This document shows, piece after piece, positions 1-8,102 of a DNA stretch of 64,000 bases (the stretch's first letter is position 1; every line of letters starts with the position of its first letter). The notes under the pieces are model-generated. The model saw nothing but the letters and a program-made list of their open reading frames with translations, did not search any database and was not told the origin of the DNA. Made by a program: the position numbers and the translations under genes. Source of the DNA: Pararobbsia silviterrae (GTDB lineage: Bacteria; Pseudomonadota; Gammaproteobacteria; Burkholderiales; Burkholderiaceae); assembly GCF_003628125.1 (NCBI RefSeq), contig NZ_RBZU01000008.1:242676-306675 (forward strand), in the 5' to 3' direction.

Positions 1-84
1 GCACATGAAGGAGGCCATGCGCCACGCATGGCACCGGATGACGCATCCGGGCCGGCATCATTAATCGAAGCGGCGATCGTGCAT

Positions 85-162
85 CGAAGCCGCTTATCGA
101 CGCCGCTTGTTGAAGCCACTTATTGAGGCCATTTATCGAAGCCGTTTATCGAAGCCGCTTAT
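85..162. repeat. Six tandem copies of a degenerate 13-bp repeat
   Basis: Six head-to-tail units of 13 bp start at 85, 98, 111, 124, 137 and 150. The first and sixth are identical (CGAAGCCGCTTAT) and the others differ at one to three positions. Because 13 is not a multiple of three, the array is unlikely to encode a repeated peptide. It lies about 85 bp beyond the stop codon of the minus-strand DUF1272 gene. No function is evident. Confidence 0.85.
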
Positions 163-246
163 CGGCGCTGACGGCTTGGCGCAGTCGAGTCCTTGACCGA
201 AGGCTCGACTGCGCGACATCGCGCCGCCACGATGTCGACCGTCTGC

Positions 247-483
247 TTAAGGGCAGTCCTTTCTCAACACGCGTTCCGTCGATGCCGGGTGCTTGAGCAA
301 TGCGGCTGCCGGACGGATCGGCCGGCGTACGAGTTCTCCCGAACAGTTCGGGCAAACCCCTTTCAGGACCGTCTCGACACACGTCGCGCAAAACGTGCAT
401 TCGTACGTGCAGATGCGCGCATCGAGCGCATCGGGCGGAAGATCCTTGTTGCAACATTCGCAGTTCGGTCTGAGTGTCAGCAT
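247..483 (-). CDS. DUF1272 domain protein
   Basis: This 78-residue protein belongs to the small DUF1272 family, known from Proteobacteria and without an established function. The N-terminal half carries closely spaced cysteine pairs (CECC, CTYECTFCATC and CPNC), which look like a treble-clef or RING-like zinc knuckle. The family hallmark LRPNCECCNKDLPP is present at residues 3-16. There is no signal peptide, so the protein should be cytoplasmic. It stands alone, with no gene close enough to form an operon. Its length is typical of the family, apart from a short tail after PIRPAAALL. Assignment is from remembered family sequence. Confidence 0.88.
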   Translation of the reverse strand: MLTLRPNCECCNKDLPPDALDARICTYECTFCATCVETVLKGVCPNCSGELVRRPIRPAAALLKHPASTERVLRKDCP

Positions 484-996
484 CGTCGGTCTCCTGAGGG
501 TTTTCTCGTGGATCGGTATTCGATCTTAAGGCGAGTCCGACATGTGTCCTGCCAAATCGGCGGATTTTCAAGCCAATTCCACTTGCCCGAAAACATGGCT
601 CGATTTTGAGCTGGCATCGAATGCCGCATCGCGAAGGTCCGGGCCATCAAGCGTAGCGCGCGTTGATGCGCCGCATCCAAGGCTTAAGTGCGTCGACATG
701 TACACGGCGAAAGGCGCGCTTTCGGATGGGCCTAAGCCTGTCGAGCGCGCTAAGCCCGTCACTTTCGCCAAGCCCGCTAAGCCATTGAGACCATTGAGCG
801 CCCATTCCCCCGGATCGATGGAATCGCTGAGCCTCGGCGATGCACGAAAATTGCTGACGTCGAGACAAATCGCAAGCTAAGAAATCCGTCGTTGTCCTCG
901 TGTTTTTCAATTTCTTGCAATTTAATTCGTTCACGTTGAAGCGCGTGCTTCAGAATCGCGGGCGTTCCTGAAAACGAAGAAAACAGGGTGTCCAGG
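484..996. other. Gene-free stretch between DUF1272 and lipoprotein genes
   Basis: About 510 bases lie between two divergently oriented genes, so both promoters must lie here. Bases 725-790 contain several irregular copies of an AAGCC-containing motif, a weak echo of the 13-bp array at 85-162. An open plus-strand frame spans 542-880, but its product has no recognisable family and no convincing ribosome site. I see no RNA gene. Confidence 0.5.
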
Positions 997-1542
997 ATGG
1001 TCGTATTGCGTCGTTCGACAGTGATCGCATGGATCGCGATCGGCATGGGGGCTTGCGCATCGGCAAGTCTGACGGGATGTACCTCGGTGTATAGCGAAGG
1101 CGCGACGGCCGGAGCAGGCGTCGTCGGCGCGGCGATTGCAGGCGGCGTCACGAGCAACGCGGCGGTCGCGACGGGGATCGGTCTCGGCGCGGTCGCGGCG
1201 GCGAAAGCGGGTGTTCAGTACTCCGAGCGTGTCGTGCATACGCATACGCAGGACGCCATCGCGGCGGCGGCCGGACCCTTGCCGGTCGGCGGCGTCGCAT
1301 CGTATGCGGCGGTGCACAGCGTGCCGATCGAAGACGACGAGAAGGGACGCGTGACGGTCAGCCGCGTCATCAGCGCGGGCAAGCTCGATTGCAAGGAAAT
1401 CGTGTTCTCGGTCGACCACGATGCGACCCAGGACCATCCCGCGCAAAGCGCGTTCTATGTCGCGGCCGTTTGCCGCGACGGCGACAAATGGCAATGGGCG
1501 TCGGCCGAACCCGCGACGCCGCGTTGGGGCGCGCTCCAATGA
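997..1542 (+). CDS. Putative lipoprotein, tandem paralogue A
   Basis: The roughly 181-residue product has a signal peptide ending in a lipobox (LTGC), so it is probably lipidated and envelope-associated. A glycine/alanine-rich hydrophobic stretch follows (AGAGVVGAAIAGG), resembling glycine-zipper segments of small outer-membrane proteins. The C-terminal half is hydrophilic with one conserved-looking cysteine pair and ends in WQWASAEPATPRWG. An AGGG ribosome site at 985-988 supports the ATG at 997, although an in-frame GTG lies at 988. The stop overlaps the start of the next gene in an ATGA arrangement. That next product shares the C-terminal signature, so the two are tandem duplicates. I cannot assign a function. 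Confidence 0.75.
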   Translation: MVVLRRSTVIAWIAIGMGACASASLTGCTSVYSEGATAGAGVVGAAIAGGVTSNAAVATGIGLGAVAAAKAGVQYSERVVHTHTQDAIAAAAGPLPVGGVASYAAVHSVPIEDDEKGRVTVSRVISAGKLDCKEIVFSVDHDATQDHPAQSAFYVAAVCRDGDKWQWASAEPATPRWGALQ

Positions 1543-2036
1543 TCCGCCTTGCGCTCGTGCTCGCCGCCGTATCGGCCGCGAGCCTCGTCAGCGGATGCGC
1601 ATCGATCGGCGCGGCGGCGGGCGCCGCGGCGGGTGTCGCGACGGGCGTCGTCACGACCAACCCGGCGATCGGCATTGGTGTCGGCATCGCGGTCCAGGCC
1701 GGCACCGACGAGGTCGTCGCGCACGTCATGCGCACGCTTCATGCGGATCAGCAAAATGCGATCGTGCTCGCTGCAAGCACCGAATCGATCGGCGATCTGC
1801 AGCCGTGGCGCGTCAAGCACACGCTGCCGGTCGAGAACGGTCATGGCGAAGTACGCGTGCTGCGCGAATTCGACAGCGCGCTCGCGACATGCCGCGAATT
1901 CGCGTTCTCGGTCGCCGACGGCGACGCGCCCGATGCAAAGCAAGCCTGGTTCATCGCGTCGGCATGCAAGCAGCAAGACGGCTGGAAATGGGCCTCGGCC
2001 GAACCCGCCGTGCCGCGCTGGGGCAATCTGCAATGA
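1539..2036 (+). CDS. Putative lipoprotein, tandem paralogue B
   Basis: The 165-residue product has a lipobox (LVSGC) near residue 20, then a glycine/alanine-rich segment. Its C-terminal region is homologous to the upstream gene: both end in W(K/Q)WASAEPA.PRWG.LQ and share a V..REFDSALATCREFAFSV-like stretch before it. The start codon overlaps the upstream stop (ATGA at 1539-1542), which indicates translational coupling and a two-gene operon. It is shorter than paralogue A through loss of a mid-region segment. The products could form a heteromeric envelope complex, but that is inference. Function unknown. Confidence 0.75.
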   Translation: MIRLALVLAAVSAASLVSGCASIGAAAGAAAGVATGVVTTNPAIGIGVGIAVQAGTDEVVAHVMRTLHADQQNAIVLAASTESIGDLQPWRVKHTLPVENGHGEVRVLREFDSALATCREFAFSVADGDAPDAKQAWFIASACKQQDGWKWASAEPAVPRWGNLQ

Positions 2037-2207
2037 TCGGCCGCTAAGGTCGGCCGCTAAGCCGCCCGTGTCTGAACACCGATGTATGCGCGGGATTTCG
2101 CATGCATCTGTGCGTATCGCGTACGAAATGTCGCAATCGTTGAGTCGGGCGCGAATCATGCGTATCGTGTGTCTCCGCGCGAAGCCATCCCACGGAGACA
2201 TGTGTCC

Positions 2208-3584
2208 TTGAGTGCCGATTCAACGTTCGAAGCGACCGGTCGACTGACCGACCTCATCTGCGGAACTGGACCGATGAACGCGGTCTGGTCGCCTGGCGCG
2301 ACCGTGCAGCGCATGCTCGATGTCGAAGCGGCGCTCGCGCGTGCGTCTGCCGAACACGGCGTGATTCCCCACAGTGCCGTCCCCGCGATCGTCGCCGCGT
2401 GCGACGCGCGCCATATCGACGCGCCGGCGTTGATGGCCGGGGCCGCGCAGGGCGGCAATCTCGCGATTCCGCTCGTCAAGCAACTGACCGCGCATGTTCG
2501 CAAGGCGGACGCCGAAGCGGCCAAGTACGTGCATTGGGGTGCGACGAGCCAGGACATCATCGACACGGGGTGCGTGCTCCAGCTCCAGGCGACGCTGGTT
2601 CAGCTCGACATCGATCTGCGACTCGCGTGCGACGCGCTCGCGACGCAGGCGCGCGCGCATCGCGCGACGCCGATGATCGGCCGCACCTGGCTCCAGCAGG
2701 CCCTGCCGATCACGCTCGGTCTCAAGTTCGCGCAATGGCTTGACGCGCTCACGCGTCACCGCGAGCGCCTGCATGCACTGCGCGAACGCGTGCTCGTCCT
2801 TCAATTCGGCGGCGCGGCAGGCACGCTCGCGAGTCTGCGCGATGCCGCGCCCGCGGTCGCGCAGTCGCTCGCGGACGACCTCGGCCTGCGGCTGCCCGCG
2901 CTGCCGTGGCACACGCAGCGCGATCGCATCGCGGAGGCGGCGACGTTTTTCGGCATGCTGATCGGCACGCTCGGCAAGATCGCGCGCGATATCTCGCTGC
3001 AGATGCAGACGGAAATCGGCGAACTCGCCGAACCCGCAGGTGCGGGCAAGGGCGGCTCGTCGACGATGCCGCACAAGCGCAATCCGGTCGGATGCGCGGC
3101 CGTGCTGACGGCCGCGACGCGCGCGCCCGCGCTCGTCGCGACGGTGCTCGCGGGCATGGTCCAGGAACACGAGCGCGCGCTCGGCGGATGGCAGGCCGAG
3201 TGGGAGGCGCTGCCCGATCTCGCGCGGCTCGCGGGCGGCGCGCTCGCGCAGATCCGCGATATGGTCGGCGGACTTGAAGTCGATACCGCACGGCTCGCGT
3301 CGAACCTCGACATCACGCGCGGGCTGATTCTCGGCGAGGCCGTGATGCTCGCGCTCGGCGACGCGATCGGCCGCCTCGATGCCCATCATCTCGTCGAACA
3401 GTGCTCGAAGGCTGCGATACGCGACGGCCGCACGCTGTTCGAATTGTTGTCCGAAAACCCGGAGGTCACGCGTCATCTCGACGCGCAGCAACTCAAGGAC
3501 CTTCTCGATCCGGCGCACTACGTCGGCCAGGCGCACGCGCTGGTCGATGCGGCGCTGGCCCTTCACCAGGCTTTTGAGCCGTAA
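2208..3584 (+). CDS. pcaB: 3-carboxy-cis,cis-muconate cycloisomerase
   Basis: This is the second enzyme of the protocatechuate branch of the beta-ketoadipate pathway, converting 3-carboxy-cis,cis-muconate to 4-carboxymuconolactone. It belongs to the fumarase/adenylosuccinate lyase superfamily. The signature loop GKGGSSTMPHKRNP is near residues 281-294, and WGATSQDIIDTG earlier in the protein is another family motif. The start is uncertain: a TTG at 2208 with GGAG at 2194-2197 gives an N-terminus (SADSTF...RLTD) that fits the family, while an in-frame GTG at 2202 is also possible. pcaD and pcaC follow closely. The dioxygenase genes pcaHG and a pca regulator are not in the window. Confidence 0.93.
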   Translation: MSADSTFEATGRLTDLICGTGPMNAVWSPGATVQRMLDVEAALARASAEHGVIPHSAVPAIVAACDARHIDAPALMAGAAQGGNLAIPLVKQLTAHVRKADAEAAKYVHWGATSQDIIDTGCVLQLQATLVQLDIDLRLACDALATQARAHRATPMIGRTWLQQALPITLGLKFAQWLDALTRHRERLHALRERVLVLQFGGAAGTLASLRDAAPAVAQSLADDLGLRLPALPWHTQRDRIAEAATFFGMLIGTLGKIARDISLQMQTEIGELAEPAGAGKGGSSTMPHKRNPVGCAAVLTAATRAPALVATVLAGMVQEHERALGGWQAEWEALPDLARLAGGALAQIRDMVGGLEVDTARLASNLDITRGLILGEAVMLALGDAIGRLDAHHLVEQCSKAAIRDGRTLFELLSENPEVTRHLDAQQLKDLLDPAHYVGQAHALVDAALALHQAFEP

Positions 3585-3597
3585 AGAGAACCCAATC

Positions 3598-4386
3598 ATG
3601 CCGTATGCCAGCATCAAGGGCGTCGAGATCCACTACCGGATCGATGGCGCCGCGAACACCGATGCACCGTGGATCGTATTCTCGAACTCGCTGGGCGCCG
3701 ACGTCTCGATGTGGACGCCCCAGCTCGCCGCCTTCGCGTCGCGCTATCGCGTGCTGCGTTACGACACGCGCGGTCACGGTCATTCCGATGCGCCCAAGGG
3801 CAGCTATACGATCGAACAACTGACGGGCGACGTGCTCGGTCTGTTCGACACGCTGTCGATTTCGCGCGCGCATTTCTGCGGGATTTCGATGGGCGGTCTC
3901 ACGGGCGTCGCGCTCGCCGCACGGTATCCGGACCGCATCGATCGCGTCGTGCTCGCGAATACGGCCGCGAAAATCGGCTCCGACGAAGTCTGGGGGCCGC
4001 GTGCCGACAAGGCGCGTCAAGGCGGGATGGCTTCGCTCGCGGACGCGGTCCTCCCGCGCTGGTTCACGCCCGCGTTCGTCGAACGCGAACCGCTCATGTA
4101 CGCACATATCCGCGACGTGTTCGTGCATACCGACAACGAAGGCTATGCGTCGAATTGCGATGCGTTGCGCATCGCGGATCTGCGCGGCGAAACGCATAAC
4201 ATTCGCGCGCGCGCGCTCGTGATCGCGGGCACGCACGACGTCGCGGCGACGCCCGCCCAGGGCCAGGAACTCGCGGCGTCGATCGCGGGCGCGCGGTACG
4301 TCGAATTCGACGCGTCGCATATCTCGAACATTGAACTGCCCGACGCATTCAACGCGACGGTGCTCGATTTTCTCGCGGAGGCATGA
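3598..4386 (+). CDS. pcaD: 3-oxoadipate enol-lactonase
   Basis: This 262-residue alpha/beta-hydrolase is the expected enzyme for hydrolysing beta-ketoadipate enol-lactone to beta-ketoadipate. The nucleophile elbow GISMGG carries the catalytic serine, the oxyanion region is in NSLGADVSMW, and the catalytic histidine is probably in DASHISNIE near the C-terminus. It starts 13 bases after the pcaB stop and its own stop overlaps the pcaC start. The operon order pcaB-pcaD-pcaC supports this role over a generic esterase. No signal peptide is present, so it is cytoplasmic. Confidence 0.93.
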   Translation: MPYASIKGVEIHYRIDGAANTDAPWIVFSNSLGADVSMWTPQLAAFASRYRVLRYDTRGHGHSDAPKGSYTIEQLTGDVLGLFDTLSISRAHFCGISMGGLTGVALAARYPDRIDRVVLANTAAKIGSDEVWGPRADKARQGGMASLADAVLPRWFTPAFVEREPLMYAHIRDVFVHTDNEGYASNCDALRIADLRGETHNIRARALVIAGTHDVAATPAQGQELAASIAGARYVEFDASHISNIELPDAFNATVLDFLAEA

Positions 4387-4778
4387 TGACCGAAGACGAA
4401 CGCTATGCCGCCGGCCTCGAAGTGCGACGCGCGGTGCTCGGCGACAAGCATGTCAATCGCTCGCTCGACAATCGCACGGCGCTGACCGACGAATTCCAGA
4501 ACCTGATCACGCGCTACGCATGGGGCGAGATCTGGACGCGGCCCGGTCTGCCGCGTCACACGCGCAGCCTGTTGACGATCGCGATGATGGTGTCGCTGAA
4601 TCGCTCCGAGGAGCTCGCATTGCATTTGCGCGCCGCGAAGAACAACGGCGTCACGCGCGATGAAATCAAGGAAGTGCTGATGCAGACGGCCATCTATGCA
4701 GGCGTGCCGGCGGCCAATTCGGCGTTTCACCTCGCGCAGAAAGTGTTCGACGAAATGGACGCGGACACTGGGGCCTGA
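4383..4778 (+). CDS. pcaC: 4-carboxymuconolactone decarboxylase
   Basis: This 131-residue member of the carboxymuconolactone decarboxylase (AhpD-like) family would convert 4-carboxymuconolactone to the enol-lactone used by PcaD. Family hallmarks are RYAWGEIW near residue 45, the SLLTIAMM helix, and the HLRAAKNNGVTRDEIKEVL stretch. It is free-standing, not fused to PcaD as in some actinobacteria. The start ATG overlaps the pcaD stop (ATGA), and a second ATG follows at 4386. A strong hairpin at 4795-4830 probably ends the operon. Confidence 0.93.
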   Translation: MMTEDERYAAGLEVRRAVLGDKHVNRSLDNRTALTDEFQNLITRYAWGEIWTRPGLPRHTRSLLTIAMMVSLNRSEELALHLRAAKNNGVTRDEIKEVLMQTAIYAGVPAANSAFHLAQKVFDEMDADTGA

Positions 4779-4794
4779 GCTCGACCGGCGATCA

Positions 4795-4830
4795 TGCGGC
4801 ACGCGCACGCATGCGTGTGCGTGCCGCATC
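4795..4830 (+). terminator. Hairpin after pcaBDC
   Basis: A 36-base near-perfect palindrome starts 17 bases after the pcaC stop. Each arm is 18 bases, with one G-T mismatch pair and essentially no loop. It lacks a following T-run, so it is either a non-canonical terminator or an mRNA-stabilising end structure. Confidence 0.6.
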
Positions 4831-5010
4831 GAATCCGCGCCGCGCCACTGACGCTTCGAGCCCGCGTTCGACGGGCTCACCCCATTGCCCCATCGCGACA
4901 CCGCATGCGGCCCCGCAGCCGCATCCGCATCCGCAAACGGCCCGCGCAACACGCGTATCATCGTGCGCCGGCGGTTTTTATTTTCCGAAGCACAACGAGG
5001 GGTTGGATCG

Positions 5011-5736
5011 ATGACGCGACGCGTATTGGTGACGGGAGCGAGCGGCGGGATCGGCCGCGTGATCGCGAACCGGCTGGCGGCCGATGGATTCGCGGTGACC
5101 GTCCATTGCCGGCAGGGACGCACGGAGGCCGATGCGATCGTCTCGTCGATCGTCGCGCAAGGCGGCACGGCCAGCGTGATCCAGTTCGATGTGCGCGATC
5201 GCGCCGCATGCCAGACCGCGCTCGAAGCGGACGTCGACGCGCACGGCGCGTACTACGGCATCGTCTGCAATGCGGGCGTCACGCGGGACGCGGCGTTTCC
5301 CGCGCTGACCGGCGAGGATTGGGATGTCGTCGTCGACACGGGACTCAACAGCTTTTATAACGTCGTGCATCCGCTGACGATGCCGATGGTCCGCGCGCGA
5401 CACGGCGGACGCATCGTGACGATCGCGTCCGTGTCGGGGGTGATCGGCAATCGCGGCCAGGTCAACTACAGCGCCGCGAAGGCGGGTCTGATCGGCGCGA
5501 CGAAGGCGCTCGCGACCGAACTCGCGAGCCGGGCGATCACGGTCAACTGCGTCGCACCCGGGCTCGTCGATACGGCCATGCTTGACGATGTGCCGCTCGA
5601 CGAAGCCCTCAAGATCGTGCCGATGAACCGGGTCGGCAAGCCCGAGGAAGTCGCGGCGGTCGTCGGTTTTCTCATGAGCGATGCGGCGTCGTACGTGACG
5701 CGTCAGGTCATCGGCGTCAACGGCGGCATGATCTGA
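5011..5736 (+). CDS. 3-oxoacyl-ACP reductase-like SDR (FabG family)
   Basis: This 241-residue short-chain dehydrogenase has the NADPH-binding motif TGASGGIG at residues 8-15, the NAG motif (CNAGVTRD), and the catalytic Ser with Y-x-x-x-K (YSAAKAG). The start ATG at 5011 is preceded by GAGG at 4997-5000. The sequence is FabG-like, but its lone position, with no acyl carrier protein or synthase genes nearby, points to an accessory reductase rather than the housekeeping fatty-acid enzyme. Acetoacetyl-CoA reductase activity (PhaB-like) is an alternative I cannot exclude. It converges on the MFS gene downstream. Confidence 0.8.
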   Translation: MTRRVLVTGASGGIGRVIANRLAADGFAVTVHCRQGRTEADAIVSSIVAQGGTASVIQFDVRDRAACQTALEADVDAHGAYYGIVCNAGVTRDAAFPALTGEDWDVVVDTGLNSFYNVVHPLTMPMVRARHGGRIVTIASVSGVIGNRGQVNYSAAKAGLIGATKALATELASRAITVNCVAPGLVDTAMLDDVPLDEALKIVPMNRVGKPEEVAAVVGFLMSDAASYVTRQVIGVNGGMI

Positions 5737-5809
5737 GCGTCGGTATCGAATCTTTAGGCTAGCGAGCGTTCGATCCGCAAGCCGGCAAGCTCAGTAGCTC
5801 AGGACCTCG

Positions 5810-7327
5810 TCAAGCCGAGACGTCGTCGAGGTCGCGTCCGTTCGTGCGCGGCCCGAACAGGCCGACCGATCCGATCACGATGACCATCGACACGCCGATC
5901 AAGCCGAATACGCCGTGCACGCCGAATTGGCGCAGCGCGAATGCGATCATGAAGCCCGAGAACATCGCGCTGACGCGCGAGACCGAATAGACGAGGCCGA
6001 CCGCGCGAGCGCGTATCCGCGTCGGGAACAGTTCGGCCTGGTACGCGTGATAGCCGACCGAAAGCAAGGCGCTGCTCGTCGTGATCAGCACGCCGAGCAC
6101 CATCAGCGCCGCGGGCGAGGTCTGCGTCGCGAACAGCAAGCCGAAGACCAGGATCCCGAGGGCCGACAGCATGATCATCGTCTTGCGCTCGATCTTGTCG
6201 GCGACGCGGATCGCGAGGATCGGGCCGATCGGATTCGAAATCGCGATCACGAACGAATAGAGCAGGCTTTGCGTGATCGTGATGCCTTTGTGGATCAGCA
6301 GGGTCGGCACCCAGGCAGCGAAGCCGTAGTACCCGATCGACTGGAACGCGTTGAAGACCATCATCATGATCGTGCGGCCGCGATAGGCTGACGACCAGAC
6401 GCCGTTGTCCGAATTGGACGCGGCGGATGACGCCGATGACGTCGCAGGGGCCGGGCGGACTTCGGGCGCGGGCAATGGGCGTCCGTATTCGGCGGCGACA
6501 CGGTGTTCGAGCGCCGACATCGCGCGCTCGGCCTCGTCGAACCGCCCTTGCTGCGCGAGCCATCGCGGGCTCTCGGGCACGCGGCGCCGGATCACCCAGA
6601 CGAGCACCGCGCCGAGCGCGCCGATCCAGACGACCCAGCGCCAGCCGTCGACGCCGAACGGCTTGTTCGGCACGAGCCACCAGGCGAAGAAGGCGGCGGC
6701 GGGCACCGCCGCGAACGTCACGGCGTGCAGCAACGCGAACGCGCGCCCGCGCAGATGCTTGGGGACGAGTTCGCTCGTATAGGCGTCGATCGTGACGAGT
6801 TCGACGCCGATCCCGATCCCCGCGATCACGCGCCATGCGTTGATCGCGCTCGCGCTCGACTGACACGCCATGATGACCGTTGCGATCGAGTACCAGAGCA
6901 GCGAGAACGTGAAGATGCTTCGGCGTCCCATGCGGTCCGCGAGCGGACTGAAGACGAGCGTGCCGATGAACAGGCCCGCGAACGACGCCGCGACAAAGGC
7001 CCCGAGACCCGAAAAACCGAAGAACGACGCGGTCGTCGTCGAGTAGATGCCGCTCTTGACGAGACCTGGCCCGACATAGGCGGTAAAGAACAGGTCGTAG
7101 AACTCGAACCAGCCGCCCATCGCGATCGCGGCGACGAGCCACCAGACGGTGCGTGTCGCGGGCAGGCGGTCGAGCCGCGCGCCGATCGAAGCGGCGCTCG
7201 ACCGCGCCGTATCCGCCTCGGGACGGTCCGCGGCGGGGGCATGCGCGCCGCGCAGGTCCGGCGCGCCGCGCAAATCGGGGGTATTCATTATCAGCACGTA
7301 AGTGTTTTGCGTCCCGCATTTAGCCAT
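5810..7327 (-). CDS. MFS transporter
   Basis: This is a twelve-helix major facilitator of the sugar-porter/niacin-type branch. The loop after helix 2 carries the family motif ADRMGRR, PESPRW occurs after helix 6, and GWFEFYDLFFTAYVGP lies in helix 1. A central cytoplasmic loop is rich in Ser, Ala and Pro. The substrate cannot be read from sequence; small carboxylates, aromatic acids or vitamins are typical for relatives. The start is uncertain. The ATG at 7327 has GGGA six bases upstream, while an in-frame ATG at 7288 gives a length nearer the family norm. The N-terminus contains a short duplicated peptide (PDLRGA twice). Confidence 0.85.
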   Translation of the reverse strand: MAKCGTQNTYVLIMNTPDLRGAPDLRGAHAPAADRPEADTARSSAASIGARLDRLPATRTVWWLVAAIAMGGWFEFYDLFFTAYVGPGLVKSGIYSTTTASFFGFSGLGAFVAASFAGLFIGTLVFSPLADRMGRRSIFTFSLLWYSIATVIMACQSSASAINAWRVIAGIGIGVELVTIDAYTSELVPKHLRGRAFALLHAVTFAAVPAAAFFAWWLVPNKPFGVDGWRWVVWIGALGAVLVWVIRRRVPESPRWLAQQGRFDEAERAMSALEHRVAAEYGRPLPAPEVRPAPATSSASSAASNSDNGVWSSAYRGRTIMMMVFNAFQSIGYYGFAAWVPTLLIHKGITITQSLLYSFVIAISNPIGPILAIRVADKIERKTMIMLSALGILVFGLLFATQTSPAALMVLGVLITTSSALLSVGYHAYQAELFPTRIRARAVGLVYSVSRVSAMFSGFMIAFALRQFGVHGVFGLIGVSMVIVIGSVGLFGPRTNGRDLDDVSA

Positions 7328-7495
7328 CGCGGGTCCCTCAGCGGAATCGGGGTTTGTTCGCAATGACGGCGCGGCGCGCGGACCCGCGCACGCACTGCGG
7401 AGCCCCGTGACGCGCGTCTATACTGGGCGTCCATCGCGGCACGCGATGCCGGGTTCGAACGCGGATCGACGTCTTGGCCAACTACGGAGGTTTCC

Positions 7496-8098
7496 ATGGC
7501 GAAGGTGCTGGTGCTCTATTACTCGATGTACGGTCATATTGAAACGATGTCGGGCGCCATTGCCGAAGGCGCGCAATCCGTCGCGGGGACCGAAGTCACG
7601 GTCAAGCGCGTACCGGACACGATTCCGCCCGAGGTCGCCGCGAAATTCGGCGCAAAGCTCGATCAGGCCGCGCCGATCGCGACCGTCGACGAACTGCCGA
7701 ACTACGACGCGATCCTGTTCGGCACGCCGACGCGCTTCGGCAATATGGCCGGGCAAATGCGCACGTTTCTCGATCAGACCGGCGGGCTTTGGGCCAAAGG
7801 CGCGTTGATCGGCAAGATCGGCAGCGTGTTCTCGTCGAGCGCGACGCAGCACGGCGGACAGGAGACGACGATCACGTCGTTTCATACGACGCTGCTGCAT
7901 CACGGGATGATCATCGTCGGCGTGCCGTATTCATGCGCGGGCCTGACCAATATGGGCGAGATCACGGGCGGCACGCCTTACGGCGCGACGACGCTCGCGG
8001 GCGCGGACGGCAGCCGCAAGCCGTCGGCGAACGAGCTCGATATCGCGAAATTCCAGGGCAAGCACGTCGCCGAGATCGCGGCGAAGCTCACGCGCTGA
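7496..8098 (+). CDS. wrbA: NAD(P)H:quinone oxidoreductase, WrbA type
   Basis: This 200-residue flavodoxin-like protein has the length and motifs of WrbA. The FMN phosphate-binding loop is [11 protein letters not shown] at residues 8-18. [13 protein letters not shown] and the [14 protein letters not shown] loop bind the isoalloxazine ring. It should perform two-electron reduction of quinones, protecting against redox cycling, as a cytoplasmic tetramer. A GGAGG ribosome site sits just upstream of the ATG. The dihydroxyacetone kinase gene follows after four bases, so the two are probably co-transcribed. Confidence 0.95.
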   Translation: MAKVLVLYYSMYGHIETMSGAIAEGAQSVAGTEVTVKRVPDTIPPEVAAKFGAKLDQAAPIATVDELPNYDAILFGTPTRFGNMAGQMRTFLDQTGGLWAKGALIGKIGSVFSSSATQHGGQETTITSFHTTLLHHGMIIVGVPYSCAGLTNMGEITGGTPYGATTLAGADGSRKPSANELDIAKFQGKHVAEIAAKLTR

Positions 8099-8102
8099 GC
8101 GG

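Noticed and set aside
542..880. 112-residue open frame after the DUF1272 promoter region
   Set aside because: No ribosome site, no recognisable family, and composition follows repeated AAGCC motifs.
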